A stretch of 64,000 nucleotides of DNA from contig CM046295.1 of assembly GCA_025267735.1 (NCBI GenBank), positions 10,303,167-10,367,166 on the forward strand, given 5' to 3'. A program made the translations under genes and the position numbers. Positions 47,716-61,400 of this stretch are shown here, in pieces; the first letter of the stretch is position 1, and each line of letters begins with the position of its first letter. This DNA comes from Mactra quadrangularis (lineage: Eukaryota; Mollusca; Bivalvia; Venerida; Mactridae). The notes beneath the pieces are model-generated. The model was given only the letters and a program-made list of their open reading frames with translations. It had not been told where the DNA came from and ran no database searches.

Positions 47716-49730
47716 ATAGACAAAACACGAGAAGAGAAACCCGAAAGAAATATGTATTTTAAACTGGCATGTTTATTATACCAAAGGAAATTAACAAAAT
47801 ATAACAAAAGATGTGCTGAAAAAGAGAAGCAAATTAGCATGGGACACGGAGCATGGACAAGCATGCATAAGGTACAGGGAGGGGCACGGGCAGGGATTTT
47901 TACACCATGGGGGTTCACTGGTCAGTTTAGGGCGGTCATTTCCGCTACCATTCCCACCTATTCACCAGGGCTATAGAAAGTCTCTGATCACCATTATTCC
48001 AAGATTGCTGACTTGCAATAAAGCTTATTTTACCTAGTTAAGACAAAACTTATCAATATCCAAAAAAGTTTATCCCTAATCCTACAATGTGATTAAAACC
48101 GAATCTAAAATTTTCCGCTCGCCTACTCGCTAATTTAGATCTGGCCTTTTTCAAACGAAGGTCACGTTCAGGTGACCTTTTCTCATCATAATATTCATGA
48201 CGAGATTGTTATGATACGTAACTTGTTTACATCGTCTACGTCACGCAATTTGAAATGAGCCGTCCAATCGCAGAATGTGAATAATACCGCTGTTAAATTA
48301 GCTTGCCAACCTTGGTCTAAAAATAGAAAATTACGAAATCAAAATGTGATTAATAGTGTTTTTATCTAGATAAAAGCTACGCATTGATTGGTCGACACAA
48401 AGTTCATCTCGACGTGACTTTCCACGGAGACAGTAGAGATCCTGTAGGACAATGCTGTACAGGATATCTGTTTACGGAGATTGCTAATCCTATACCCACC
48501 CAATATGAATCACTGTGTTCTTAGCAATAAACCCTATGTGTCACCCGAGAAATCATTAGTTTTGAAACATTGATAAAACTGCACCAAGACATTCCTCCTA
48601 ATGTGTATTTTACAAAAACTCAAACGAATCAGGACTTAAAGGTCCTTTTTAAACATCCCAAAGTGTCCACCTTACACGTAGAAATAGATTAAACTCGTCG
48701 GAGGGTTTCATGAACTTGATTTTTAACACATTGGGGAATTCAAGTTTTATTCATATTCAAAACCCCGGAAAAAATTGATAACTAACTTTACGTCTCTTCT
48801 TAAGAAAAAGAAATCCACGGGTAACTCATGTACAGTGTGACAAAATTTAACCAGAAACTATACGCTTCTATAAAAATGTTAACGATTATCTTAAACGATT
48901 ACTTCTACAACAGCAAGGCGAGATTCGTCAAATCTAAATACAAATTTTCTCGACAGTTCATACATGTATATAGTTTGGATAAACTAGTCAATTCAGTTGA
49001 TTCGAATGTTAATGCGACAGATCTGAATAATCTTTAATGTACGAAAATCTCAATCACTATTCATTAATTTCAAGGATATCATCTAAAAAGCGTATGATGT
49101 GATAGCAAAATATTATTTATATAACATTTAATAGATGCAAAAAAGAATGTTCATTTATCCCTAAATTTGACCATAGAGCAAAAGTAACTCATATTCTGTC
49201 ATATGACAGGGCAATCTATCAATTATCATTTCAACATTAAAATTTTAACATTTTTTAACAATTTTGGTTCAAGTCTGTACCCATGGCAATAGTACAAAAT
49301 AAATGGCTTGATTTGGAAATAATGATCTCTCTTCAAACTGTTTTTTTCTAAATTGGTAGTTTAATAGTTTTATACGAGTATGTTGTCTCATGATGAAAGC
49401 ACTTTTTGAATGGTGAGTATTTGTTTGCCATGGTAACCAATTTCAGAAATTGAAAACATATTCTGAACTAAAAAAGAACACGTTTTAACTTTTATCATAG
49501 AATAAGTAAATACAGTCCTGGATATTGGATTCCTTTTAAAACAATTGAAACAGCAAAATAATAACATGTATATATGAGTATGTATAAAAAATGCAGTTCT
49601 TACTATTACAATCATGCTTCCCTATGACTTTAAATGACGGATGTTTTACTTTGCAGTGGGCATTAAAATGTGATATATCAGTATGCATAAAATTTATCAT
49701 ATAATCTGTATCATTCTTGTAGACCTAAGA
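46728..49730. other. No supported gene
   Basis: Short unsupported frames on both strands, apart from the uncertain minus-strand splice signals listed separately. It contains a nuclear-receptor-like palindrome at 48158-48179. Confidence 0.4.
48158..48179. promoter_or_regulatory. Inverted AGGTCA half-sites, possible nuclear-receptor site
   Basis: AAGGTCAC, six bases, GTGACCTT: a perfect inverted repeat with 8-bp arms. It contains AGGTCA and TGACCT half-sites 8 bp apart. No adjacent promoter is recognised, so function is speculative. Confidence 0.2.
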
Positions 49731-49983
49731 AGGAGTGGTGACCGTGAAAACGGAATAAGTGAATACACGCTGAGGCGATGACTGGTATGTGCAGGCAATA
49801 ACCATTACTATTATTGTTATAACCGTTATAATCATTATCATCATCAATATAAATATTATATTACAATTATACATTATACAATGTACTCTGGACTATATAA
49901 GTTGTGATACATCAATGCGTTCCTGTGGTGGTACGGATGATTATATTGTCAGAGATCGTCTTTGACAAATTATTGACGGTAAG

Positions 49984-50736
49984 ATGCGAAGCAGTTCACC
50001 AGATACTGCATCAACTCCACGTCTAACAAGAATGAACCTACAAGAGGACACTCCGGTTAGACAATACAGGGACGCAGCAAGAAGGAGAAGATCCAACGAA
50101 GAATATGTGGAAGATGGTGAAAGAAGAACATCGAACAATGATTTTAGGAGACCTGCAAGGGCGGCGGAATATTTGGAATTAGTGAACGACAGGCCCTTGG
50201 ACAGATCCAGAAACAGAATGGGTAGAGGACACGTTAATTTTGATTATGAAGAAGAAAAGTTGCCTAGGGGATCTATGGGTAACATACCCAAAACTATGGT
50301 ATTCAATGAAAATAGTAACTGGTTTGCTTTTATGAGCAAATTTCAATTGTTTGCCAGAAAAAACCATTTCGGAATCCTAACATAGAATTCATGGACTTGG
50401 TTGATAAATTAGAAAAAGAGGTTCAATAGTAGAGAAGAAACCGAAACATACAAGGTCGAATTGTTGACTATGCGACAACACCATGGGAAAACTTTGGAAG
50501 AGTTTGCGGAAAGGGTTGAAACTTTAGCTGTAAAACCTGAAGAGTTCCATGATGAATTCATTGTTAGGAGGTTCACCCATGGTATTCCCGATAAAAATGC
50601 AGCATTATATGTGTCAAATCTGTATGTTATATCTATTGATGAACTCACCAGGAAAATAAAAAAGTTACAAACACAATTACGCAGCTATAAGGGCAACAAG
50701 GGACCCAAAGACAAAAAGGGTCATCAGTTGGGTTAA
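49984..50736 (+). pseudogene. Gag fragment of an LTR retrotransposon (Ty3/gypsy-type), broken
   Basis: Two frames lie in series. 49984-50385 begins with an acidic/basic head and ends in a gag-like segment (N-W-x-A-F-M-S-K-F-Q-L-F-A). 50461-50736 carries the typical Q-x-x-x-x-T-L-E-E-F-A-E-R-V phrase and F-x-x-G-I-P-D-K-x-A-A-L. Between them is a stop, a frame change and a loss of the segment expected in intact gags. A possible remnant of a zinc knuckle (Y-L-C-H-Q-Y) follows at about 50765. No protease or reverse transcriptase was found and no LTR pair was identified. Confidence 0.65.
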
Positions 50737-51360
50737 AACCTGATGACATCAAGAGTTATTTATGTCATCAATATGCCCTCGCCAAATCTAAGCGTAATTG
50801 GCGTTGCGTAATTGACATGCAGGAAGAGGTTTAAGTCCATATTGAAGCCTCTTGGATCTTGGAACACATATCACACCGAGACAAGGGAAAGAATATGGTG
50901 CATGTTCCTAAGGTGAAGCCAGTACAGGATTGCCTACCAACTACTATGTGCCAGGATGTGAGGTTGAGGACCCAAAGTCTCCCGAAGTCTGTGCAAGACG
51001 CAGCAACCGGTAGTGGCACACATCAAAGATCCCCACCATATGTAGACCAAGATATATATTCAATATCATCAGGAGAGGAGGAACGACCCCAAGGAGGAGG
51101 AAATCCCCAACACATGTTAAGTGAGACCTAAAAGTGAGAATCCCTTAGTGAAACCTACCAATGTGGACTACCATCTGGAATCCCCTACATCAGTTAGGGA
51201 AGATCCATCCAAGAGAGAACCCCTTGGTGAGATAAAAAAAAATCCTTGGACTCATAGGAAATCTCAGGTTGAATCACGGTGCGAAACTGTGACAAAAAAG
51301 AATGTCAGAGGTCAGTTTGCTTTTTTTGAAGTTTTATCAGCATATTGAATAAATTGTGCT
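50737..51360 (+). other. Degenerate 3' part of the retroelement fragment
   Basis: Short frames with Lys/Arg/Gln-rich composition (50859-51131, 51121-51348) continue after the gag piece, but none shows a recognisable pol motif. It is probably decayed gag/pol leader. Confidence 0.3.
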
Positions 51361-52190
51361 ACATCAATTGGAAACCACATCAATAAAAACTGTAATCAAA
51401 ATTAGAGCAAAAATCAGTCAGAAAAGATTGGAAAAATATAGGAACGTTTTCACTTGAATGTGCATGTACCTATAAACTTTAAACAAAACACAGTATTGGA
51501 TCATTGAACTTACTTAAAGTGCATATAATAGTTAAAGGTCCTCATAATGTTTACTTAAACAAAATATAACAAGTAAATCTGTGAGCTAATGCTCACTAGT
51601 GATACCCCCGCCAAAATCTAAAAATATGCGACAAACAGGAAGTAGATGAGCAAGGAGCATGAAATCGCTTTACACCACATGGGACTATGGGATGAAGCAA
51701 TATGCAAAGTATTAGGCTGCTGCATGTTATAGTTGCTGAGAAAACTGCGACGGAAATTTTGTAACGGACGGATATCGTTGCAAATTAATTATGATAACAC
51801 AATATTTACAAAACTTTCTGAATGTATGATATAATAACAATATCATATCAGTAAATAAAGTCTTTCTAATCATCAGCTATTAAGCATATAGCTCTATACC
51901 AATTACCAATGTCAGTTCACAATGCTGTTTATAACAAATGCTGGTATTTATAAAAATATCCAAAATGATTCAGTTACCTATAATCTGTAAACCATTCAGT
52001 AAAGTTATATACATAAATGAACTATACCAAAATACCTTTCACATCCTTGTTACCAACAACATAATTCATTATACAATGTATAGAGATTGTTTAAAAAACC
52101 AATATATTCAATGAAACAAAAGATTGTCGATGTTACATATACACTGGTGTCCAAATATTATATAGAAAAACTAAGCAAAATGTGTTTTTA
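51361..52190. other. No recognised gene
   Basis: AT-rich DNA without supported features. Confidence 0.45.
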
Positions 52191-53205
52191 AAAACGAAAG
52201 AGAAAATATGAAAAAAACATGTGTAAAGAAACTTTAGGACACCAGTGTATTTCATTTAAATTTGTTTTAAACATATACATGTAAGCAGCACCCTAGCAAG
52301 ACTTAGTACTATGAACACTATTTACATTCGACTATATAGTAACTAGTACCTTAAGTATTTGGTACATCATTGCTGTTTTTGTTTAAGAGTCTGATCTAGC
52401 TATCCTCCCATAGATTGGGTCCTTCACTAGATTACTCAGAACTATGTATTTATGTATAAGTTTAAAAAGTAATTCCGATCTAGCTATCCTCCCGTAAATG
52501 GGCCCTTCACTAGATTGCTCAGAATTATCTGTTTTGACTCTATAATTCCGATCTAGATATCCTCCCATAAAATGGGCCCTTCACTAGATTGCTCAGAATT
52601 ATGTTTTACATATAATTCCAATCTAGCTATCCCCCCAGTAAACTGGGTCCTTCACTAGATTGCTCAGAATTATAGACACTTTTCATTATATTTTTTAATT
52701 GAGAGCTATCAAGTTCCTCTCTTTTACCTTCATCAAGCCGATTATCGTTTAGTACATCGTTATCAAGCATCATTAGTACTAATTACATGTATTTAACAAT
52801 TGCTTTTTATATTCTTTAAAAACGAAAGAGAAAATATGAAAAAAAACATGTGTAAAAAAACTTTAGGACACCAGTGTATTTCATTTAAATTTGTTTTAAA
52901 CATATACATGTAAGCAGCACCCTAGCAAGACTTAGTACTATGAACACTATTTACATTCGACTATATAGTAACTAGTACCTTAAGTATTTGGTACATCATT
53001 GCTGTTTTGTTTAAGAGTCTGATCTAGCTATCCCCCAGTTAACTGGATCCTTCACTAGATTGCTCAGAATTATAGACACTTTTAATTGAGAGCTATCAAG
53101 TTCCTCTCTTTTACCTTCATCAAGCCGATTATCGTTTAGTACATCGTTATCAAGCATCATTAGTACTAATTACATGTATTTAACAATTGCTTTTTATATT
53201 CTTTT
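52191..53205. repeat. Tandem duplication (period 628 bp) with an internal minisatellite
   Basis: The phrase AACGAAAGAGAAAATATG occurs at 52193 and 52821, and the next ~200 bp match closely. Within unit 1 a minisatellite built on GATCTAGCTATCC, GGGTCCTTCACTAGATTGCTC and AGAATTAT is repeated four times (about 52390-52675); unit 2 has one copy (about 53021-53073). The 3' part (ATCAAGTTCCTCTC to ATTGCTTTTTATATTC) is shared at 52709-52815 and 53095-53201. Confidence 0.85.
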
Positions 53206-53860
53206 AAGGTTGAAAACGTTATCAATATACTCTACATACAATGAATATGTTATTAAAACTGCATGTGTGTGGGTATAAGTATATATCATTTCTGTACGTA
53301 AAAAAATATCTGACCGTGTAACCATTATACAGAATGTTTATATAGTTAGTATTGTGGCAGACGATTGGTACATTTGGTACAAAGTCAACAGCTTAAATAA
53401 CTTAGTGATTTTAGTAAGACTTTATTTACAATTGTGCAAAACTCCTATATTCTTATGTATAATCTAAATATCAAATTGTCATTGAATGTAATAAACAATA
53501 CTACAATGTATATGATATGCTGAAGTTTTGATTATTTTTATTATTTTAATTTGCATTGAATACAACAATTTTATAAATATATTTTAACGATAGATCCGAA
53601 CAAATAGTATAATATAAAATGCCTACTGATTTGATTTGAAAAAGATTCAAACATTTCACGGAGCTATTTATCTAAGGTAAATATAGTTCTTAAAATTTTC
53701 CAATCTTTTACTGATACATTGATAACTATGTAGATATGTGTTGTATTATTCATTAAAAAAATCAAATTAATATTACCATTTGTAATTTAACTGCTGAATA
53801 TGCTGTTACAAAAAAATCCCAAATGGGAACAAACCATACATTGAGATATTTTACTTCTTA
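53206..53860. other. No recognised gene
   Basis: AT-rich DNA with no frame or repeat of note. Confidence 0.45.
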
Positions 53861-55690
53861 AAGATAGAAATCTACATAGAAATAAGGACAAATTTTAGAC
53901 AAGTCATAAAAGTGTGTTTAAAATCTTATTAAAAACAGACAACCATTTGATATTTACGAGAGAAGAGAGAAAGACATGCTAAAGTGTATTAAAGTCATCT
54001 TATTCGAAGAATGAAACCTACATGGAAATAAGGACCGAATATGTCATTTTACTTGTTTGATTTCTTTTTTATGTCTGAAAATTAGGACAGAACGACATGT
54101 TATAATGCATTAAAGTTATATTATTATAAGATAAGAACCTACAAGACCCAAAGTAATTTGTTGTATTAAAGTGTGGTTTGTTTTCAAAGAAAAAACCTGC
54201 ATAAAATTATGGACCTATGGTGACAATTTGTACGTGTGTTTTCTTCTTTAAAACCGGACACCTTTCAAAGAATAAGGACAGAATGATATGCTGTAGTGTA
54301 TTATAGTTGTCTCTTTATAAAGATATAAACATACACGTTCATTTGGACAGAACGTGTCAATTTGTATGTAAGTTTTCATTTTAAAGACATATACCGAACC
54401 AAGAATAAGGGCAGATTGACATGTTGTCGTGTATAAAAGTTCTTATTCAAAGATAAAAACTACAATAATGATCAATGATACCATTTTGTACTATTTTTTT
54501 TCTTTTTTAAGGACTGATACTTACCTGAAAATAGGGACACAATGACATGGTTTTGGTTATCAGAATTAACTTATTCAAAGAATGACATGCTGTAGTGTAT
54601 CATATTTAGCTCTTCATAAAGATAGAAACCTACATGAATAGACAAAAGACGTCCATCTGTATGTAAGGTTGAATTTAAGGCAGAAATACACATGAAAATA
54701 TGGACGAAATGACAGTTTTAGGGTATTACTGTTATCTTATTACCAGAAAGAAACGTACATGTAAAATTGAATAGATGATAACATAGTGTATGCATATTAT
54801 CTTTTTTGAGACAAATACTTACCTGATAATAAGGACAGGATGTTTCAGATAATCAAAGTTGTTTTATTTAAAGAAACCATCATGAACATTTCGACAGAGG
54901 ATACCATAGTGTTTGTATGTTTTCTTTTTTGAGACAGATACTTACCTAATAATAAGGGCAGAATGTTTTTGTGAATCAAAGTTGCTTTATTCAAAGAGAT
55001 AGAAACCTACAAGAACATTTGAACAGAGGATGTGATGGTGTATATATGTGTTTTTTTCTAAGACAGATTCTTACCAGAAAGCAAGGACAGAATGACATGA
55101 TGTAGTGTGTTAAAGATTTTTTTCAGAGACAGAAATCTTCATGAACATTTTGACAGAAAATGCAAGTTTTGTTTTGTCAGATAGAAACTTGCTTGAATCC
55201 TATCAAAGATAGAAAACTACATGAACATTTTGACAGAGGAAGTCAATTTGTATGAAGACAGATACCTGACCAAGAATAATGACAAAATGCAAAGCTGTAG
55301 TATATTTAAGTTTTTTTCATTCAAAGAGAGAAACCTACATGAAAATAAGGACAATATGTGTTAATTATGTATGTTAGTGATCTTCTTAACACAAATACCT
55401 ACCTGGGAATAAGGATATAATTTAATGTTTATGTGTATTAAGGAGATCTTATTGTAAGAAAGAAACTTACGTGAACATTTTGAGAGAATATGTCAATATG
55501 TATGCATGTTTTCTTTTTAAGACAAATACTTACCTGAGAACATTGACTGAATAACATGTTTTAGTGTTACAATATAGAAACCTATATGAACATTAGAACC
55601 AAATATAGCATAGTATATGTATGTTTGTTTTCTAAGACAACTGCCTACCTGAGAATAATGACAAAATGACTTGTTACAGTGAATGAAGGT
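53861..55690. repeat. Old, diverged satellite, about 66-bp half-units in roughly 132-bp dimers
   Basis: Two alternating phrases recur about every 120-135 bp: one like AAACCTACATGAACATTTTG and one like GACAGATACTTACCTGATAA with AAGGACAGAATG. The half-unit is therefore close to 66 bp, the period of the homogeneous array at 58490-62090. Copies differ greatly from one another. Confidence 0.6.
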
Positions 55691-56289
55691 AAAAACTGCA
55701 TTTTCGCATATATAAGAAATGATACTAAACTTTACTTCATTAAGTCTATATTGCAATTTACTTAATCTATTGCTATCTATATGATTGTTTTTGAATGATG
55801 ATAATTCGCAGTAATAGATGTGGACTTAAAATATGTTATGAGGATGATAAGCCATCAAAATTTTTGGAATTGTACAAATCGTTCTTTAGGATTCTGTGGT
55901 AGTATTCGTACTGATCCTGATATAACATAAGAATCAAAGTAAGTATAGCCCATAATCACAGACCAAATGAGTTGAAAACTAAAAATACAAACGACAAAAA
56001 CAGTAAGGAGCGTATGCAATCAACAAATAGATAACAGAAAGTGCCTTCATCTGAGTTTCATAAATGCAAATCGCAAACTTATGAAAGTAAGAGTAAGTGT
56101 CCGTCTTCCAGCATTGGATAACATATAGAGACACGCCATAGGAAAGATAAAAGATGTCGTGCTTTAATGATGAAACGAGTAAGCAAAACTACTGAAAACT
56201 CAGTCACTGTGTATTCTACCAGCATCCTTAAAGTTGACAATGCTGCATTAGGTTAACTACCATCAGCTAGTACATGTAAGAGAACCATA

Positions 56290-57240
56290 ATGAATAAAAT
56301 AATTCCAGAATTTCCAAAAGCACCTGAGAATCTAAGACTTCTTACTGCAGAAGGAAAATGGGCCAACAACCTAAATGGTGAACCATTTTTGTTTGATGAC
56401 AGTGGTGTGGATAGTGAATCAAGGGTGTTAGTTTTTGGAACAAGTCAACAATTAAAATTACTGGGACAGCCAAACTAGAGGTACATGGACGGTATTTTTG
56501 CTAAGGCTCTTTCCCAAGTTAGTCATATATTTGCTATGCATGTTTCTCTATGTGATTTCACTGTACCACGTATATTTGCAATTTTGCAAGATATACGTCA
56601 TACAACTTGAAACTCTATTTCTAATTATGCCTGAAGCATGTTCTCACATAGGATATCAACCTGGCCCTCTAATTGTGATGGTAAACTTTAAACTAGGTTT
56701 TAGAAAGGCTTTATCTGCAGTGTTTGGAAACAATACTCTTATACAAGGATGTTTTTACTATATGTCACAAGCCACTTGGCGTAAAATTAGGGAATTAGAA
56801 CTGACTCTTACTTATAAAGAGAATAATGATTTTAAAAACTTTGTGGGATGGTTTATGCTGTAGCATTTATACCTGTGGATGATGTTTCAAATAAAATTGG
56901 AAACACCCAACATTGAAAAACTTACTGATTACTTAAACGCAACTTATGTTTGTGTACTTAAAAGGAACATAGTCAAATATGGAAAGATCATGATTCGAAC
57001 TCCAACTACATTTCAACCACATGAATGAGATGTTTATGAAGTCACCATACACAATGGTCAAAGAAATAACAACAAATATGAAGGCTAAAAAAATAGATTT
57101 ACACTCCCAGTAGGCTATCCTCATCCTCATGTATGGAAACGTATTAAGTTCTTAAAGTTAGAGGAGAGAATTCGTGCTGCATCTATTGAACAATTTGAAG
57201 CGGGTAACTTTCAACAACGCAAGAAACAAAAGTCTGTGTT
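56290..57240 (+). pseudogene. MULE-type (Mutator-like) transposase, decayed
   Basis: Translated pieces in shifting frames follow the order of a MULE transposase: a P-E-N-L-R-L-L / G-E-P-F-L-F-D-D-S-G / V-L-V-F-G-T leader (56290-56478), an in-frame TAG, then Y-M-D-G-I-F with the first catalytic Asp (56482-56500), V-P-R-I-F-A-I-L, an I-Q-G-C-F-Y-Y-M-S-Q-A-T-W-R-K-I block (about 56740-56800), then N-N-K-Y-E-G and H-P-H-V-W-K-R-I-K-F-L-K (57073-57165). There are several stops and frameshifts. No zinc-finger head was recognised upstream, and no terminal repeats were found. Confidence 0.7.
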
Positions 57241-57990
57241 GATTTACAGGCTAGATTTGGACAAAGCTGCTTTGAGATTGAAAATGATATGGCAAATTTC
57301 TCTTTGCGGTTGGACACTCTATCTGAATTAAAAACTGTGCATGTGATAACTTGAATTGGAAATTTGAAGTAAAATCATTAGTTTTAACCACATGGTGGTA
57401 TTTTGTCTTGATAACTCAGACAATTTTTAAATGTTTGTTTGTTAGGATTTTACATAGCATCAACAAAAAGGTTATATCGCACCCAAAGCAATTGATAATA
57501 ACAATGTTAATAACTTTTTAAATGAATAATGATAACTATTTTTGATGAATCTTAATGAGTATGCACTGTTGCATTTCTGGAGTCTTGAAGTCACTTAAAT
57601 TAGCTGTGTTTGTATTAAATTTATGTATGAAATGTGCTAAGATACAAAACTGATATTACTGTTATGCAAATGGAATCATACTGTTATATTTTAGTTTTCG
57701 AAGTTTATTGACATACGGATTTAATTTATATACAAAATGTAATTAAAAAAACATTTTTGTCCTGTTTTATCTTGTTTTACATTTAATTATTTATTATAGA
57801 ATAGCATATCTTTTAAGACAGAAGTTCAGTAATAAGAAAAGTTTAACAATTACATTAGACTTGTAGCATCATATACTTTAGGACAATCAAACCCACAAAA
57901 GATAGTTGGTAATTTTCAACCTACATTCTAGAGAAACTTATGAGCAAATAAGAATAAAATACTGATTTTTTTATTTTATTAGTATCAATG
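57241..57990. other. No recognised gene
   Basis: AT-rich DNA between the MULE relic and the resumed satellite. Confidence 0.4.
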
Positions 57991-58480
57991 TAATTTTATC
58001 GTACGATAGAAACCTAAATGAAAATAAGGACCGAATATGGCAAAGTGTAAGTATGTTTTCTTTTTTAGGACAGATAACTTCCTGAGAAAAAAAAACCCAA
58101 AATATAAGTGAATTTAAGTTATCTTTTTTAAAGATATCTGCATGCGAATGGACCTTAGATGTCAAATGCCTACCTGAGAATAAGGACAGATTGAAAGTGT
58201 ATTTAAGTTTCACAATTCAAAGAGAGAAACCTACATGAAAATACAGACAATAGATGTCAATCATGCATATATGTGTTCTTTTTTTATCTTGACAGATACA
58301 TACCTGTAAATAAGGACATATTGATATCTTTAAGTGTATTTAAGATTTTTCATTTAAATATAAAAACCTACATGAGAAAAAAGGCCGAATGACAAGTCAT
58401 ATCAAATGTCTGCTATCTAATTGAAGGACATAATCGTAAAAGAGATTAGGAACATGCGGCATGCCATAGTGTGAGTCTGT
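57991..58480. repeat. Diverged left flank of the 66-bp satellite
   Basis: Resumes the old repeat type (AAACCTAAATGAAAATAAGGAC, AGAAACCTACATGAAAATAC) and grades into the core array by 58480. Confidence 0.6.
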
Positions 58481-61400
58481 TATTGTATTGAAGGACAGAA
58501 ACGTACATAATGAATGGAAAAAACGGCATGCTTATTGTGTGTCTGTTATTGTTTTGAAGGTCAGAAAAAACATAATGAATGGGGAAAACGGCATGCTTAT
58601 TGTGTGTCTGTTATCGTTTTCAAGGTCAGAAACGTACATAATGAATGGAAAAAAAACGGCATGCTTATTGTGTGTCTGTTATCGTTTTCAAGGTCAGAAA
58701 CGTACATAATGAACTGAAAAAACGGCATGCTTATTGTGTGTCTGTTATCGTTTTTAAGGTCAGTAACGTACATAATGAATTGAAAAAAAACGGCATGCTT
58801 ATTATGTGTCTGTTATCGTTTTCAAGGCATATAACGTACATAATGAATGGAAAAAACGGCATGCTTATTGTGTGTCTGTTATCGTTTTCAAGGTCAGAAA
58901 CGTACATAATGAATGGAAAAAACGGCTTGCTTATTGTGTGTCTGTTATCGTTTTCAAGGTCAGAAACGTTTATAATGAATGCAAAAAAACGGCATGCTTA
59001 TTGTGTGTCTGTTATCGTTTCGAAGGTCAGAAACGTTTATAATGAATGGAAAAAAACGGCATGCTTATTGTGTGTCTGTTATCGTTTTGAAGGGCAGAAA
59101 CGTTCATAATGAATGGGAAAAAACGGCATGCTTATTGTGTGTCTGTTATCGTTTTGAAGATCAGAAACGTTCATAATGAATGGAAAAAAAACGGCTTGCT
59201 TATTGTGTGTCTGTTATCGTTTTCAAGGTCAGAAACGTTCATAATGAATGGAAAAACGGCATGCTTATTGCGTGTCTGTTATCGTTTTGAAGGTCAGAAA
59301 CGTTCATAATGAATGGGGAAAAACGGCATGCTTATTGTGTGTCTGTTATCGTTTTGAAGGTCAGAAACGTTCATAATGAATGGAAAAAAACGGCATCCTT
59401 ATTGTGTGTCTGTTATCGTTTTCAAGGTCAGAAACATTCATAATGAATGGAAACACGGCATGCTTATTGTGTGTCTGTTATCGTTTTCAAGGTCAGAAAC
59501 GTTCATAATGAATGGGAAAAAACGGCATGCTTATTGTGTGTCCGTTATCGTTTGGAAGGTCAGAAACGTTCATAATGAATGGAAAAAAACGGCATGCTTA
59601 TTGTGTGTCTGATATCGTTTTCAAGGTCAGAAACGTTCATACTGAATGGAAAAACGGCATGCTTATTGTGTGTCTGTTATCGTTTTGAGGATCAGAAACG
59701 TTTATAATGAAAGGAAAAACAACGACAAGCTTATTGTGAGCCTGTAATCGTTTTCATGGTCAGAAACGTTCATAATGAATGGAAAAAACGGTATGCTTAT
59801 TTTGTGTCTGTTATCGTTTTGAAGGTCAGAAACGTTTATAATGAATGGAAAAAAGGCATGCTTATTGTGAGTTTGTTATCGTTTACAAGGTCAGAAACGT
59901 TCATAATGAATGGAAAAAAACGGCATGCTTATTGTGTGTCTGTCTTCGTTTTCAAGGTAAAAAACGTTCATAATAAACGGGAAAACAGCATGCTTATTGT
60001 GTGTCTGTTATCGTTTTGAAGGACAGAAACGTACATAATGAATGGAAAAAACGGCATGCTTATTGTGTGTCTGTTATCGTTTTCAAGGCATAAAGCGTAC
60101 ATAATAAATGGAAAAAACGACATGCTTATTGTGTGTTTGTTATCGTTTTCAAGGTCAGTAACGTACATAATGAATCGAAAAAACAGACTGCATATTGTGT
60201 GTCTGTTATCGTTTTTAAGGTCAGAAACGTTTGTAATGAATGGAAAAACGGCATGCTTATTGTGTGTCTGTTATCTTTTTGAAGGTCAGATACGTTTATA
60301 ATGAATGAAAAAGATGGCATGCTTATTGTGTGTCTGTTATGGTTTTCAAGGTCAGAAACAACATAATGAATTGGAAAAAACGGCATGCTTATAGTGTGTC
60401 TGTTATCGTTTTGAAGGTCAGAAACAACATAATGAATTGGAAAAAACGGCATGCTTATAGTGTGTCTGTTATCGTTTTGAAGGTCAGAAACAACATAATG
60501 AATTGGAAAAACGGCATGCTTATTGTGTGTCTGTTATCGTTTTGAAGGTCAGAAACAACATAATGAATTGGAAAAAACGGCATGCTTATAGTGTGTCTGT
60601 TATCGTTTTGAAGGTCAGAAACAACATAATGAATTGGAAAAAACGGCATGCTTATAGTGTGTCTGTTATCGTTTTGAAGGTCAGAAACAACATAATGAAT
60701 GGGAAAAACGGCATGCTTTTTGTTTGTCTGTTATCGTTTTCAAGGTCAGAAACGTACATAATAAACTGGAAAAACGGCATGCTTATTGTGTGTCTGTTAT
60801 CGTTTTCAAGGTCAGAAACGTTCATAATGAATGTAAAAAACGGTATGCTTATTGTGTGTCTGTTATCGTTTTGAAGGTCAGAAACGTTTATAATGAATGG
60901 AAAAAAGGCATGCTTATTGTGAGTCTGTTATCGTTTACAAGGTCAGAAACGTTCATAATGAATGGAAAAAAACGGCATGCTTATTGTGTGTCTGTCATCG
61001 TTTTCAAGGTAAAAAACGTTCATAATAAACGGGAAAACAGCATGCTTATTGTGTGTCTGTTATCGTTTTGAAGGACAGAAACGTACATAATGAATGGAAA
61101 AAACGGCATGCTTATTGTGTGTCTGTTATCGTTTTCAAGGCATAAAAGCGTACATAATAAATGGAAAAAAAGACATGCTTATTGTGTGTTTGTTATCGTT
61201 TTCAAGGTCAGTAACGTACATAATGAATCGAAAAAACAGACTGCATATTGTGTGTCTGTTATCGTTTTTAAGGTCAGAAACGTTCATAATGAATGGAAAA
61301 ACGGCATGCTTATTGTGTGTCTGTTATCTTTTTGAAGGTCAGATACGTTTATAATGAATGAAAAAGACGGCATGCTTATTGTGTGTCTGTTATGGTTTTC

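Noticed and set aside
56933..57130. 65-codon minus-strand frame
   Set aside because: Antisense to the MULE relic, without support of its own.
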